Part shown: piece after piece, positions 25,786 to 34,625 of the stretch
Position numbering within the stretch: the first letter of the stretch is position 1
Layout of the letters: each line of letters begins with the position of its first letter
DNA from: Candidatus Cloacimonadota bacterium
GTDB lineage: Bacteria; Cloacimonadota; Cloacimonadia; Cloacimonadales; JAQVBK01
Reading direction: 5' to 3'
Length of the DNA stretch: 37,979 nucleotides
Assembly (NCBI GenBank): GCA_028690365.1
Contig: JAQVBK010000005.1
Span: forward strand, 1 to 37,979
Made by a program: the position numbers and the translations under genes
The notes under the pieces: generated by a model
Seen by the model: the letters and a program-made list of their open reading frames with translations, nothing else
The model's database searches: none
Told to the model about the DNA's origin: nothing

Positions 25786-26034
25786 ATGAGTAAAAGTATT
25801 CATACCATCTCAATCATAATTTATGATAGAGATACCGCATTTAAAGCAGTCACAGCAATTCTGCATGACTTTGCTACCGACATCCTTCTTAGAGTTGGTT
25901 ATCCCATGAAAGAAAAAAACATCGCAATTATTTTTCTAATTACTGAAATGACAAATGATGAAATTGGAGCAATCTCGGGTAAATTAGGGCAGATAGAATC
26001 TGTAAGAGTTAAATCAACCTCATTAAAAATCTAA
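25786..26034 (+). CDS. TM1266-type iron-only hydrogenase system putative regulator
   Basis: An 82-residue ACT-like protein of the family named after Thermotoga maritima TM1266, found beside [FeFe]-hydrogenase maturation genes and thought to regulate them. The family signature is clear: LRVGYPMKEKNIAIIFLITE and TNDEIGAISGKLGQIESVRV. The start is set at ATG 25786 because the family length is about 80-85; an in-frame ATG at 25744 would add 14 residues that cover the terminator hairpin and are unlike the family. GGAGG lies seven bases upstream, inside the hairpin. hydG follows after 10 bases. The ligand, if any, is unknown. Confidence 0.9.
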   Translation: MSKSIHTISIIIYDRDTAFKAVTAILHDFATDILLRVGYPMKEKNIAIIFLITEMTNDEIGAISGKLGQIESVRVKSTSLKI

Positions 26035-26044
26035 AGGAGAAAAC

Positions 26045-27583
26045 ATGTCCGACTTAAATGTTAAGGATTGGGTTAAACAAGTTATAAAACAGGATGAAAT
26101 TGATAAATATCTTGTTGACGGTAAAGACTTCATTGATGAAGAAACAATCAAACAGGAATTAGAACATAACAAAAAACCGGATAAATCAAAAATTAGAGAC
26201 ATTATATCTAAATCTCTCGAAATCAAGAGACTTTCTCCTTCAGAAACCGCAGCACTGATTAATGTAAAAGATGAAGAGCTCTGGGAGGAAATGTATGAGA
26301 AAGCACTTGAAGTTAAAAAAAGAGTATATGATAACCGAATCGTATTCTTTGCCCCATTGTACCTTTCAAATCTATGTGTAAATAATTGTTCATACTGTGG
26401 CTTCCGAACTGAAAATTGTAATGAAACCAGAAAAATACTTAGTATGGATGAAATCAAAAAAGAGACTTCAGTTGTAGTATCTGAGGGACACAAAAGAATG
26501 ATTGCGGTTTGGGGTGAACACCCAAGTTCTGACATCGATTATATGGTCGACTCAATGAAAGCAATATATGAGGTTAAAGAAAAAGCACCCAACGGACCGG
26601 GATATGGTTCAATAAGAAGAATAAATATCAATGCAGCTCCCATGAAAACAGCGGATTTAAAAAAGCTGTGGGAAGTTGGCGTTGGCACATATCAGGTTTT
26701 TCAGGAAACTTACCACAAACCTACATATAGAAAAGTACATCCTCCACAGACTATAAAGGGCAATTACCAATGGCGTCTGTATGCTTTGCACCGTGCTATG
26801 GACGCTGGTATTGATGATGTTGCAACTGGAGCATTATTCGGATTGTATGACTGGCAGTTTGAAGTAATGGGTTTGCTTTATCATGCTATAGATTTGGAAC
26901 GACAGTTTGGAATTGGTCCTCACACTGTTTCATTCCCCCGCTTAATGCATGCTGCAGGGTCTGATGTTGCAGAAAAATCCCCATATCTTGTTTCTGATGC
27001 TGATTTAAAGAAGATAATTACCATTTTAAGACTATCTATTCCTTACACAGGGCTAATAATCACCGCCAGAGAAAATGCAAGCCTGAGACGGGATTTAATC
27101 CAGGTTGGCTGTACACAGACTGATGCCTCTACCAGAATAGGAATTGGTGGTTACAATGAAGCGCTAAAAAAATGGAAGGAATTACAGGAAGAATCAGACA
27201 CTCAGGAAGAATTTAAACAGCAATTTGTTTTGGGAGATACAAGAAGACTGGATGCCGTCATCAAAGAATTGACCGAAATGGGTATTATAACTTCATTCTG
27301 TACTGCTGGTTACAGATGCGGAAGAACCGGCGATAAAATCATGAATCTGTTAACTAATTGTATTGAAGGAAAATTCTGCAAACTTAACGCAATTCTCACT
27401 TTCAGAGAGTACCTGGAAGATTATGCAAGTCCGGAAACCAAAAAAGCCGGAGTTCTTCTTCTAGAAAAAGAAATGGCAGAAGTCAGCAAATATGATTGGT
27501 TTACCAAACACCCCGAAATAGTTAAGGAATTCCATAAACTCTATGAAAAGATTTCATCAGGGAAAAGAGACCTGTATATTTAG
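26045..27583 (+). CDS. hydG: [FeFe]-hydrogenase maturase HydG (radical SAM tyrosine lyase)
   Basis: HydG cleaves tyrosine and makes the CO and CN ligands of the H-cluster. The 512-residue protein has the radical SAM motif CVNNCSYC (Cys111, 115, 118, CX3CX2C) in a TIM barrel and the typical C-terminal region. In HydG of known structure the second cluster is held by CX2CX22C. Here that segment reads SFCTAGYRCGRTGD and later GKFC: the first and third cysteines are at the canonical spacing, but the middle one is Gly (codon GGT) and a new cysteine lies three residues later. AAAGGAG precedes the ATG. Cytoplasmic; first of the maturases in the operon. Confidence 0.96.
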   Translation: MSDLNVKDWVKQVIKQDEIDKYLVDGKDFIDEETIKQELEHNKKPDKSKIRDIISKSLEIKRLSPSETAALINVKDEELWEEMYEKALEVKKRVYDNRIVFFAPLYLSNLCVNNCSYCGFRTENCNETRKILSMDEIKKETSVVVSEGHKRMIAVWGEHPSSDIDYMVDSMKAIYEVKEKAPNGPGYGSIRRININAAPMKTADLKKLWEVGVGTYQVFQETYHKPTYRKVHPPQTIKGNYQWRLYALHRAMDAGIDDVATGALFGLYDWQFEVMGLLYHAIDLERQFGIGPHTVSFPRLMHAAGSDVAEKSPYLVSDADLKKIITILRLSIPYTGLIITARENASLRRDLIQVGCTQTDASTRIGIGGYNEALKKWKELQEESDTQEEFKQQFVLGDTRRLDAVIKELTEMGIITSFCTAGYRCGRTGDKIMNLLTNCIEGKFCKLNAILTFREYLEDYASPETKKAGVLLLEKEMAEVSKYDWFTKHPEIVKEFHKLYEKISSGKRDLYI

Positions 27584-27593
27584 GGGAAGTTAT

Positions 27594-27890
27594 ATGAGTA
27601 ACCGTAATGATATTGATCTAGCAACGATAATAAAGTCACTGAATGGAAATGCAATCGGTAAAATGAATCAACTTTCACATATTCTCAAAACAGAATACGA
27701 TATTGAACTCAATTTTTGTAACCTTGTGGGAAGACGCTGGTCATATTTTGCCGGGGAAAAAGACCTGTTCAGAGCGACAAAAAGAATCAAGCTGAATAAT
27801 TCCTTTGGTATTATTACAGATAGTTTCCTGGTACCTGAACTGGAAGAAGAATTAATCACTTTATCAAAGCAACTGTTTGATCTCAATTGA
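27594..27890 (+). CDS. Small unknown protein between hydG and hydE
   Basis: A 98-residue protein that I do not recognise. The ATG at 27594 has GGGGAAG just upstream and lies 10 bases after hydG; a longer frame from 27543 overlaps hydG and is less likely. The sequence has an amphipathic N-terminal helix (LATIIKSLNGNAIGKMNQLS), one Cys (in LNFCNLVGRRWSYFAG), and an acidic helical C-terminus (VPELEEELITLSKQLF). There is no signal peptide, membrane helix or metal motif. Codon use and spacing look like its neighbours. Its place between two maturases suggests an accessory role in H-cluster assembly or hydrogenase control; that is inference from position only. Confidence 0.75.
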   Translation: MSNRNDIDLATIIKSLNGNAIGKMNQLSHILKTEYDIELNFCNLVGRRWSYFAGEKDLFRATKRIKLNNSFGIITDSFLVPELEEELITLSKQLFDLN

Positions 27891-27976
27891 TGTTTAAGCT
27901 TTTTAAATACAGATATCAAACAAAATAATAGAAGAATCAGAATCGGAAAGCTCTACCACCGAGCAAAGGAGTAAGA

Positions 27977-29023
27977 ATTATCATCTCCAGAAAAGAAATA
28001 ATCGACATGCTTAAATCTGAAAACAACGAGCAGAATGAATTACACAAAAAGGCCTGTCTGGTTAGAAATAAAAATGCAACTAACTCTGTATACTTCAGAG
28101 GTTTGATTGAATTTTCAAACATCTGTCAGAATAACTGCTATTATTGCGGTATCAGAAAATCAAACACAAAAGTTAAACGCTATGAATTGACTGTAGACCA
28201 AATACTGATGTGCGTTGATTCATGTTATAGAAACAGAATCACATCAATAGTCCTGCAGTCAGGCGAAAGAACTGATAAAGAATTCACAGACTTTATTTTT
28301 AAAATTATCAACGAAATAAAAACTAAATTCCCTGATATTTTTATCACTCTCTCTGTCGGAGAATTACCTCGAGAAATATACGAAGAGTTATTCAGATTGG
28401 GCGTACAGCGATATCTGCTGAGAATCGAAACTTCAGATGAGCAACACTACTATAAACTGCACCCGGACACAATGAGTTTTAAAAACCGGCTTCGTTGCCT
28501 CAATGATCTGAAAGAAATTGGATATCAGGTTGGTACAGGAGTAATGATAAATTCCCCATTTCAAAAAATTGAAAATCTGGCTGACGATATACTTTTTTTT
28601 AGAGATATCGACATTGACATGTGCGGAATGGGTCCATTTATTCCTCATTCAGAAACACGGTTTGCCAATTACAATTATAATAGGGAACAATCCTTAAATC
28701 TTGGTCTCAATATGATATCAGCGTTAAGAATAACTATGCCCGATATCAATATTGCTGCTACTACCGCCCTGGAGACAATCTCTAACTGTGGCAGAAAACT
28801 TGGATTGATGGCTGGTGCAAATGTTATTATGCCTCAGTTTTCTCCGTTCTCCACCAGAAAGGAATACTTTTTGTATAACGACAAACCTGTAGGAACTGAA
28901 GACGATACTGACCTTATAAACAGTTTGAAGCAAGTGTGCAAAGAAAGCGGAATGATTCCAGGTTTTGAAGATCCGGGGAGTTCCCTTCATTTCCAGAGGA
29001 GAAGACATGGCAAAATACATTGA
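27977..29023 (+). CDS. hydE: [FeFe]-hydrogenase maturase HydE (radical SAM), probable ATT start
   Basis: HydE is a radical SAM enzyme that helps build the azadithiolate bridge of the H-cluster. The motif CQNNCYYC (CX3CX2C) is at Cys50, 54 and 57 if the ATT start is used. Family segments follow: RGLIEFSN, LQSGERTDKEF, LSVGELPREIYEELFRLGVQ, LLRIETSDEQHYYKLHP, GPFIPHSETRFAN, ANVIMPQFSP. The first ATG (28007) has no Shine-Dalgarno and cuts off the usual N-terminal helix. In frame upstream, AAAGGAG (27965-27971) stands five bases before an ATT at 27977, and the added residues (IISRKEIID) match the normal HydE beginning. ATT starts are rare, so 28007 remains the alternative (338 residues). Its end overlaps hydF by 17 bases. 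Confidence 0.88.
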   Translation: MIISRKEIIDMLKSENNEQNELHKKACLVRNKNATNSVYFRGLIEFSNICQNNCYYCGIRKSNTKVKRYELTVDQILMCVDSCYRNRITSIVLQSGERTDKEFTDFIFKIINEIKTKFPDIFITLSVGELPREIYEELFRLGVQRYLLRIETSDEQHYYKLHPDTMSFKNRLRCLNDLKEIGYQVGTGVMINSPFQKIENLADDILFFRDIDIDMCGMGPFIPHSETRFANYNYNREQSLNLGLNMISALRITMPDINIAATTALETISNCGRKLGLMAGANVIMPQFSPFSTRKEYFLYNDKPVGTEDDTDLINSLKQVCKESGMIPGFEDPGSSLHFQRRRHGKIH

Positions 29024-30269
29024 TCGATTTAACATAGGAATATTCGGCAGAATGAATGCCGGGAAAAGTTCACTTATGAACCTAATTACACAACACAACA
29101 CCTCAATCGTAGATCCTACTCCGGGCACAACTGCCGACACAAAAACTGCTCTTTACGAGTTACACGGAGTTGGACCTGCCAGAATCTTTGACACTGCCGG
29201 AATTGATGAATCATCTACCCTTGGAGAAAAAAAACGTGATAAAGTTTATTCTGTTTTGAAAGAATCTGATCTTGTACTTTTGGTTATTGATCCTTCAAGA
29301 AAGGACTTCCTGCCCGAAAAGGAGATAGTGGAAGAAGCACGCAACCGTGATAAACAGATGTTTGTTGTATACAACATTTTCAAAGAAAAGGACATGTCTG
29401 AAATCTCCAAAGTGGAAGAAGAAGTTCCACTGCTCAAATTTCATAAAAAAATCATCCTCTCAGCAGACAAGCAGGAATATCGTTTACCTCTGACTGAATT
29501 TATTAAAAATAACTTTGAATATGAAAAAACTGAACAAAAACTATTACCATTTGTTGAGAAAGATGAGTTTTATATAATGATTATTCCTATGGATGATGAA
29601 ACTCCACAGGAGAGATTTTTGCGTCCACAGGCGATGACTGAAGAATATATAACGAGACACTGGGCATATCCTATTGCGTATCGTCTCGACCTGAACGCTG
29701 CCCGTAGTGAAAACAGTTTAAACGAAAGGACTCGTTTCGAAAAACTGATAAACGGACTGGGGAAAAGACCTAAATGTATCATAACTGATTCACAAGCAAT
29801 GGATATCATGTCAAAATGGTGTCCGGAAGATATAGCTCTGACAACGTTTTCCATAATAATGATTCAATTCATGAGTAACGGACGATTGAAGAAATTTGCT
29901 GACGGCATTAAAAATCTTTCTAAGCTGAAGAAAGGTGATTCAATTCTGATCGTGGAAGCCTGCAATCATGACAGGGTATCAGAAGACATTGGAACGGTTC
30001 AGATTCCGGCAATTCTGAATAGGAAGTTCCCCGGCGTTGAAATTGAACACAATTTTGGAAGAGAATTCCAGGAGAACAAATCCTTAGGTAAATACTCTCT
30101 CATCATTCATTGTGGAGGATGCATGATCAGCAAGCAGAAATTAATCTCTCGAATCAGGGATATTGAATCATTGAACATCCCTTACACTAATTACGGAGTC
30201 TTTTTGTCTGCAGTTCAAGGGGAAAATGCTTTGAGGAAAGTGTTGCAGGTTTGGGAAATCAGCATCTGA
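29007..30269 (+). CDS. hydF: [FeFe]-hydrogenase maturation GTPase HydF
   Basis: HydF is the scaffold on which the di-iron subcluster is assembled and passed to HydA. The 420 residues show a GTPase domain (P-loop GRMNAGKS 14-21, switch TT 41-42, DTAG 62-65), a dimerisation domain, and a cluster-binding domain with Cys319-x-His321 (EACNHD) and CGGC (Cys369, Cys372). AGAGGAG precedes the ATG at 29007; an in-frame ATG at 28965 lies within hydE and is not supported. It overlaps the hydE stop (TGA, 29021-29023) and is the last gene of the operon. Confidence 0.96.
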   Translation: MAKYIDRFNIGIFGRMNAGKSSLMNLITQHNTSIVDPTPGTTADTKTALYELHGVGPARIFDTAGIDESSTLGEKKRDKVYSVLKESDLVLLVIDPSRKDFLPEKEIVEEARNRDKQMFVVYNIFKEKDMSEISKVEEEVPLLKFHKKIILSADKQEYRLPLTEFIKNNFEYEKTEQKLLPFVEKDEFYIMIIPMDDETPQERFLRPQAMTEEYITRHWAYPIAYRLDLNAARSENSLNERTRFEKLINGLGKRPKCIITDSQAMDIMSKWCPEDIALTTFSIIMIQFMSNGRLKKFADGIKNLSKLKKGDSILIVEACNHDRVSEDIGTVQIPAILNRKFPGVEIEHNFGREFQENKSLGKYSLIIHCGGCMISKQKLISRIRDIESLNIPYTNYGVFLSAVQGENALRKVLQVWEISI

Positions 30270-30293
30270 CTTTCTGAATAAAAACTAAAGAAA

Positions 30294-30317
30294 ACAGCTC
30301 CCTAACAAGGGAGCTGT
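30294..30317. terminator. Bidirectional terminator between hydF and the HydS fusion
   Basis: ACAGCTCCCT and AGGGAGCTGT form a perfect 10-pair stem with loop AACA. It lies 24 bases after hydF and 22 bases beyond the end of the convergent sensor gene. The flanks are AT-rich (AAAA on the left), so it can serve both transcripts. Confidence 0.85.
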
Positions 30318-30339
30318 ATAATTTCTCACTTACTATAAA

Positions 30340-32574
30340 TTAGTCGTCCAGGAAAGTAGAAAGAGTGTTTTTTACACTATTTGTAGCATCAAATGACTGT
30401 TTTGCTGATTTTCCGACAACTGCCATTTTGTCTTTCAAATCTCTGGAAATCTTCTCAACTATCTGAATCTTTGCTGCTGAATCATGTAGTTCTTCTTTCA
30501 ACATAACAATCTCTTTCTGAGAGTCGTTGACTCTTCTGACAATATCATCAGTAACAGCATTTTGTTCATTGACTGCTGCCGAAATTGTATTACTTATGCT
30601 ATCCAACTCGCTAATAGTTACTGCAATTGAATTGGCACTCTCTACTGTTTTATCAATGGCGTCTTTCATCATATTGATTTTACCCAGAATGTCTTCTGTG
30701 GAAGAGCTTGCTTGTTTAGCAAGGGCCTTTACTTCAGACGCCACAACTGCAAAACCTTTTCCTGCTTCTCCGGCGCTTGCAGCTTCAATAGTTGCATTCA
30801 GCGCTAACAGGTTTGTCTGGTCAGCAATGCTGGTTATCATGTTTACGATTTTGCTTATTTCCACCGCTGTTTGACTTAATTCAGCAATAATTTCTCTGGT
30901 TTTCATTGTTTGCTCATTAGCTTTTGAACTTATTCTTGATGCGTCCAGAGTATTTTTGGAAATTTCGCTTATGCTCATACTCATTTCATTAATCGATCTA
31001 CTCATAATTTCAGAACTTTCAACAAAATTATCCGTATTCTTCAGGGTTAATTCCACCGATTTATTAATCTTTGAAGCTTCCAGAGAAGCAGACTCTGAAG
31101 CTTTTCCTGAATCTTCCGCACGTTGCAAAATGGATTCCACAGAACTACTTATCTCACTGAGAGAATTCAGCATACTGCCTATGAACATCTTTCTTTCTGC
31201 AACTTGACGTTTAAGATTATCTTCCAGTTGTTTAATCTCGTTCTGGTTACTTTCCAGTATGGTTTTCTCAGTTTCTAGTTTTGAAGAAATGTAATGGTGA
31301 CAATTTTCCGGCTTATTAAGTCCATTAAAGATTGCGGTTGCCATATCATCGCAATTTTGATAGCCACAGGAATTGCAATTGTAAATGTCCTTTTCACTCT
31401 GCTTCCCCATCGAATTAAAAATTTTCCATTTTTCTTTTTCTGTAGGCTTCTTTATTGTATTGTTTTCTTTGAGATTTTTGTATCCTCTGCTGTATAATCC
31501 GGGTTTCCAGTATTTGTTCAAAAGTGCTTCAATTGCAGTTTTTGTTCTGTGTTCGGAGGCTATACCTCCTTTCTGATAGAGTTTCTTCATTCGCTGGTTT
31601 CTTTTTTCAATGTGATATTCAAGCTCATCCATTGATTTACCTCTTGAATTTGTTCCTGTTCCACCATTGCATCCAGCTTCACAGTTGAGACAATCAATCA
31701 GGAGAGGTGCATAATTTTTCCTAATCATTTCAGGTAGTTTATCAAGATAGTGATATATCAGGGGAGTCCCTTCAATTTTTCTTGTAACTGAACCAATCCC
31801 TTTGTTTACTCTTTCGGCAGTACGTAAAAGCCCACCGGGAGTAGAAAACAATACAGCTCTTTCTGCCGGCGGATTATCGAAATCGACTTCAGGAAATCTG
31901 TCCAGATCGGTATTGGTTTCTTTCAGATATTTTTCAAAAGCTTTAAAGGTTACATTGAAGTCACCCTGTCCCACTTCATCGAACTCTCTTTTCTTTGCCG
32001 TACAGGGAGAGACTACCAGGATCTTGTGATTGTCGTATTCAGGATAATATTCTCTGATCATTTTTATCGTGTGCATCATCGGACTGTCTGCCGGAGCAAG
32101 ATAAGGAAGAAGTTCTGGCTTATAGATTTCTATATATGTAACAATTGCCGGACACGGTTGAGAAATCACTGTTTTAGGGTGAGCACTTTCCAGGTAATTT
32201 ATATAGGATTTAATTGTGAGTTCTGCTCCAAAACTTACGTCAAAGATTCCATTAACACCTATAGATTTAAGCCACCCATTGAAATTGAGGAATCTCCCCG
32301 GAAAATTTGCTGCTATAGCAGGAGCAACTATGGCAAGGATCTTTTCTCCTTTTTTTAATGCTCCCTTAAATAAATTGAAATCATCAACAATTTGTCTTGC
32401 ATCGTGTTTGCAGGCATCAATACAAGAACCACACCCAATACATAAGTTTTCATTAATGCTGACATGATCACCACTTGCATCATTGCAGAATTTTACGGGA
32501 CAAGCAAGAATACAGGCATGACAGTTTACACATTTCTCGGCATCAACTGTAACTACTTTTGACAATCTTTGCAT
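30340..32574 (-). CDS. Sensory [FeFe]-hydrogenase fused to a chemoreceptor signalling domain
   Basis: A 744-residue fusion. Residues 1-60 form a two-cluster ferredoxin (Cys15/18/21/25, Cys45/48/51/55). Residues 70-310 are an H-cluster domain of the HydS type: L1 SQPCPAI (Cys141), L2 SPCTAKKRE (Cys191), L3 [10 protein letters not shown] (Cys298, Cys302). In L1 the proton-relay Cys is Pro, as expected for slow, sensory enzymes. A four-cysteine cluster follows (Cys400, 403, 408, 425). From about 450 the protein is a methyl-accepting-chemotaxis signalling hairpin with the conserved tip [30 protein letters not shown]. There is no signal peptide or membrane segment, so it is a soluble receptor. The start ATG at 32574 has AGGAGG six bases upstream; an ATG 30 bases earlier has none. 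It is encoded alone, convergent with hydF, and probably couples H2 or redox state to CheA or a relative. Confidence 0.93.
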   Translation of the reverse strand: MQRLSKVVTVDAEKCVNCHACILACPVKFCNDASGDHVSINENLCIGCGSCIDACKHDARQIVDDFNLFKGALKKGEKILAIVAPAIAANFPGRFLNFNGWLKSIGVNGIFDVSFGAELTIKSYINYLESAHPKTVISQPCPAIVTYIEIYKPELLPYLAPADSPMMHTIKMIREYYPEYDNHKILVVSPCTAKKREFDEVGQGDFNVTFKAFEKYLKETNTDLDRFPEVDFDNPPAERAVLFSTPGGLLRTAERVNKGIGSVTRKIEGTPLIYHYLDKLPEMIRKNYAPLLIDCLNCEAGCNGGTGTNSRGKSMDELEYHIEKRNQRMKKLYQKGGIASEHRTKTAIEALLNKYWKPGLYSRGYKNLKENNTIKKPTEKEKWKIFNSMGKQSEKDIYNCNSCGYQNCDDMATAIFNGLNKPENCHHYISSKLETEKTILESNQNEIKQLEDNLKRQVAERKMFIGSMLNSLSEISSSVESILQRAEDSGKASESASLEASKINKSVELTLKNTDNFVESSEIMSRSINEMSMSISEISKNTLDASRISSKANEQTMKTREIIAELSQTAVEISKIVNMITSIADQTNLLALNATIEAASAGEAGKGFAVVASEVKALAKQASSSTEDILGKINMMKDAIDKTVESANSIAVTISELDSISNTISAAVNEQNAVTDDIVRRVNDSQKEIVMLKEELHDSAAKIQIVEKISRDLKDKMAVVGKSAKQSFDATNSVKNTLSTFLDD

Positions 32575-32899
32575 CTCATTCCTCCTCAAAGAACAAATAT
32601 TCAAAAAAAACTGATAAACACTTTTGAAAATTAATGTTTATCTCTCTTGATTGTACTAATCTCCTCATTTATTCAGATGAAGGTTTTAATCTACACTTCT
32701 GTTTATTCGTTTTCACAAATTAGTATAATCTAAAATCTACAGCTTGTTTTATGTCAAGATAATTTTAGAGTGTCGAATCTCTGACTCTGAAATCAATTGC
32801 GATCTCTCTACTAAATCAATTCTTCATGTACTCATTCTCACAGATTAAAAAGTAGATAACCTTTATTTCCTTGTTATAGCATTTCTCTTATCAATCAGT

Positions 32900-32920
32900 A
32901 ATCCTTATCTAATAAGGATT
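32900..32920. repeat. Perfect 9-bp inverted repeat in the divergent region
   Basis: AATCCTTAT at 32900-32908 and ATAAGGATT at 32912-32920 are perfectly complementary around a 3-base centre. It lies 34 bases before the Rrf2 -35 box. It could be a binding site for a dimeric regulator or a hairpin; no T-run follows, so a terminator is less likely. Confidence 0.6.
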
Positions 32921-32954
32921 TGCAATTCCTCTCTTAAATTTTCGAAATTTCAAC

Positions 32955-33003
32955 TTGACAACAATCCCTATATTTTTATTTAGGTAATTAAATACTTAAA
33001 TAA
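32955..33003 (+). promoter_or_regulatory. Promoter and operator-like palindrome of the Rrf2 gene
   Basis: TTGACA at 32955-32960 is followed after 16 bases by TATTTA (32977-32982), a fair promoter pair 33 bases before the Rrf2 start. The region 32976-33003 is a 28-base imperfect palindrome (24 of 28 positions symmetric; core TTTAGGTA... and ...ATACTTAAA) that covers the -10 box. Rrf2 proteins such as IscR and NsrR bind AT-rich palindromes of this size and position and often control their own gene. Confidence 0.6.
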
Positions 33004-33014
33004 GGACTTGGCAA

Positions 33015-33425
33015 ATGAATAATCTGATTCACATCTCGGAAGCTGCCTCTCTTGCTCTGCACGGACTGGCATTCATAGTATCGCATGATTCCGAATTAGT
33101 AAACATAAAAACCCTGGCTGAAAAATTGGATGCGTCTGAAGCTCATCTTGCTAAAGTATTTCAGAAACTTGCCAAAGCCGGAATCATCAAATCCACTCGG
33201 GGACCCAAAGGTGGGTTCTTATTGAAACGTAATCCCGAAGATCTGACATTTCTGGACATCTATGAAACTGTTGAAGCCAAGGTTATCAAAACTTCTTGTC
33301 CTATGGGAAAAAGCAAATGTATCTTTAAAAAGTGCATATTTACTAATCAACTCGGAGACATCTCGGAGCAGCTTTACAACATCCTTGTGTCTATAAAGCT
33401 CTCCAGCTTTGCAAACAACAAATAA
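33015..33425 (+). CDS. Rrf2-family transcription regulator with Fe-S cysteines
   Basis: A 136-residue winged-helix regulator. The N-terminal helix (ISEAASLALHGLAFIV), DNA-binding helix (LAEKLDASEAHLAKVFQKLAKAG) and wing (TRGPKGGFLL) are those of Rrf2/IscR/NsrR. Three cysteines, Cys95, Cys102 and Cys107 (SCPMGKSKCIFKKC), form the cluster-binding loop, so it probably senses NO, O2 or Fe-S status. AAGGA precedes the ATG. It heads a same-strand run with cupin, ferredoxin, flavodiiron protein, OsmC and Hcp, which are typical NsrR-like targets in anaerobes. A palindrome over its promoter suggests autocontrol. Confidence 0.92.
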   Translation: MNNLIHISEAASLALHGLAFIVSHDSELVNIKTLAEKLDASEAHLAKVFQKLAKAGIIKSTRGPKGGFLLKRNPEDLTFLDIYETVEAKVIKTSCPMGKSKCIFKKCIFTNQLGDISEQLYNILVSIKLSSFANNK

Positions 33426-33449
33426 CCAAATATAGTAACAGGAGGAAAC

Positions 33450-33788
33450 ATGATATCAAGAAACTACAGGAAAAGCAGTCCTGCCCAAACACCTCACGGA
33501 ATTCAGTCAGCAAAAATGTATGACACAGACAACGCAATTATTATGCATTTGCTGCTTCACCCGGGAGAGAGTCTGAAGCCTCATATTACACCGGTAGATG
33601 TAGCTTTTTATGTTTTAGAGGGTACGCCAACTATTATGGTCGGAGAAGAAACTCTGGAATTTAAGAAAGACGACCTCGTAGAAAGTCCTAAAGACATACC
33701 TCATTGTATTTACAACAAAAGCAATGAAATAGTCAGAGTACTGGTTATAAAAGTGCCAAAACCAACCACTCCCACCAAGATGTTATAA
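33450..33788 (+). CDS. Small cupin-domain protein
   Basis: A 112-residue single-domain cupin. The two conserved stretches are visible: LKPHITPVDVAFYVLEGTPTIMVGEE (with His, Glu as possible metal ligands) and KKDDLVESPKDIPHCIYNKS (with a His). The substrate is unknown; such proteins are often found next to Fe-S and oxygen-defence genes. AGGAGG is placed six bases before the ATG. It lies 24 bases after the Rrf2 gene and 10 before the ferredoxin, so it belongs to the same transcript. Confidence 0.85.
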   Translation: MISRNYRKSSPAQTPHGIQSAKMYDTDNAIIMHLLLHPGESLKPHITPVDVAFYVLEGTPTIMVGEETLEFKKDDLVESPKDIPHCIYNKSNEIVRVLVIKVPKPTTPTKML

Positions 33789-33798
33789 TGGCGGCTCA

Positions 33799-34608
33799 AT
33801 GAAAAGACAAATAATTAAAATAGATGAAGAGAAGTGTACAGGCTGTGGGCTATGTGTACCAAATTGCCCTGAAGGTGCTTTGCAAATAATTGACGGAAAA
33901 GCCCGGTTAGTCAGTGACCTTTTTTGTGATGGACTGGGAGCATGTATCGGCAATTGTCCGGAAGGTGCAATTCTGGTGGAAGAGAGAGAAGCTGAACCTT
34001 ATGATGAAAACCTGGTAATGGAAAATATTGTTAAAGCTGGTACAAACACCATAAAAGCTCATCTGAAACATCTTGCAGATCATGGACAGAAGGAGTTTCT
34101 GGAACAAGCAGTAGCATTTCTCATGAAGCGTAGTCTACCTATTCCAAAATGGGAAGACAGCTGTTCTACGGGCGGATGTCCGGGCAGCACTCACAAGACT
34201 ATCGAAGTAAAACCATTTGCTACAGAATCAGTGGAAACCACATCGCAACTGAGACAGTGGCCGGTTCAGCTACATCTGATTAATCCCAATGCCACATTTC
34301 TGGATAATGCCGATTTGCTGATAGCTGCTGACTGTGCCCCATTTGCCTATGCCAACTTTCATGCAAAATTTATCAAAGACAAAGTCGTTATCAATCTTTG
34401 TCCAAAACTTGACAGCGGAATAGACAGCTACATTGAAAAATTAGCTGTAATTTTTGCCCAAAAGAGTATCAAAAGTATCACCATTGTAAAAATGGAAGTC
34501 CCCTGTTGCGGTGGAATTGAAATGATTATTCGCAGAGCTTTGGAAAAAGCAGGGAAATTCATTTTTGTAAAAACTTTTACTGTCTCCATTAGTGGAGAAC
34601 TAATCTAA
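33799..34608 (+). CDS. Two-cluster ferredoxin with a conserved C-terminal domain
   Basis: A 269-residue iron-sulphur protein. The first cluster has the standard CxxCxxCxxxCP set (Cys13, 16, 19, 23). The second is the variant [12 protein letters not shown] (Cys43, 49, 53), seen in a family of 4Fe-4S proteins common in strict anaerobes. The remaining 200 residues include further cysteines in [11 protein letters not shown] and MEVPCCGG and a segment ([20 protein letters not shown]) typical of that family, whose exact function is unknown. The ribosome binding site before ATG 33799 is weak (GGCGGC), so coupling with the cupin gene is likely. It may donate electrons to the flavodiiron protein or Hcp nearby. 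Confidence 0.88.
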   Translation: MKRQIIKIDEEKCTGCGLCVPNCPEGALQIIDGKARLVSDLFCDGLGACIGNCPEGAILVEEREAEPYDENLVMENIVKAGTNTIKAHLKHLADHGQKEFLEQAVAFLMKRSLPIPKWEDSCSTGGCPGSTHKTIEVKPFATESVETTSQLRQWPVQLHLINPNATFLDNADLLIAADCAPFAYANFHAKFIKDKVVINLCPKLDSGIDSYIEKLAVIFAQKSIKSITIVKMEVPCCGGIEMIIRRALEKAGKFIFVKTFTVSISGELI

Positions 34609-34625
34609 AGATCACAGGAGAGATC

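Larger units (their letters stand above)
32575..33014. other. Divergent regulatory region between the HydS fusion and the Rrf2 gene
   Basis: About 440 AT-rich bases with no gene on either strand. On the plus side it holds a 21-base perfect palindrome (32900-32920) and an operator-like palindrome over the Rrf2 promoter (32976-33003). On the minus side TTGACA (complement of 32754-32759) lies about 180 bases before the sensor start, with no well-spaced -10 visible. Nothing coding can be supported. Confidence 0.6.
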
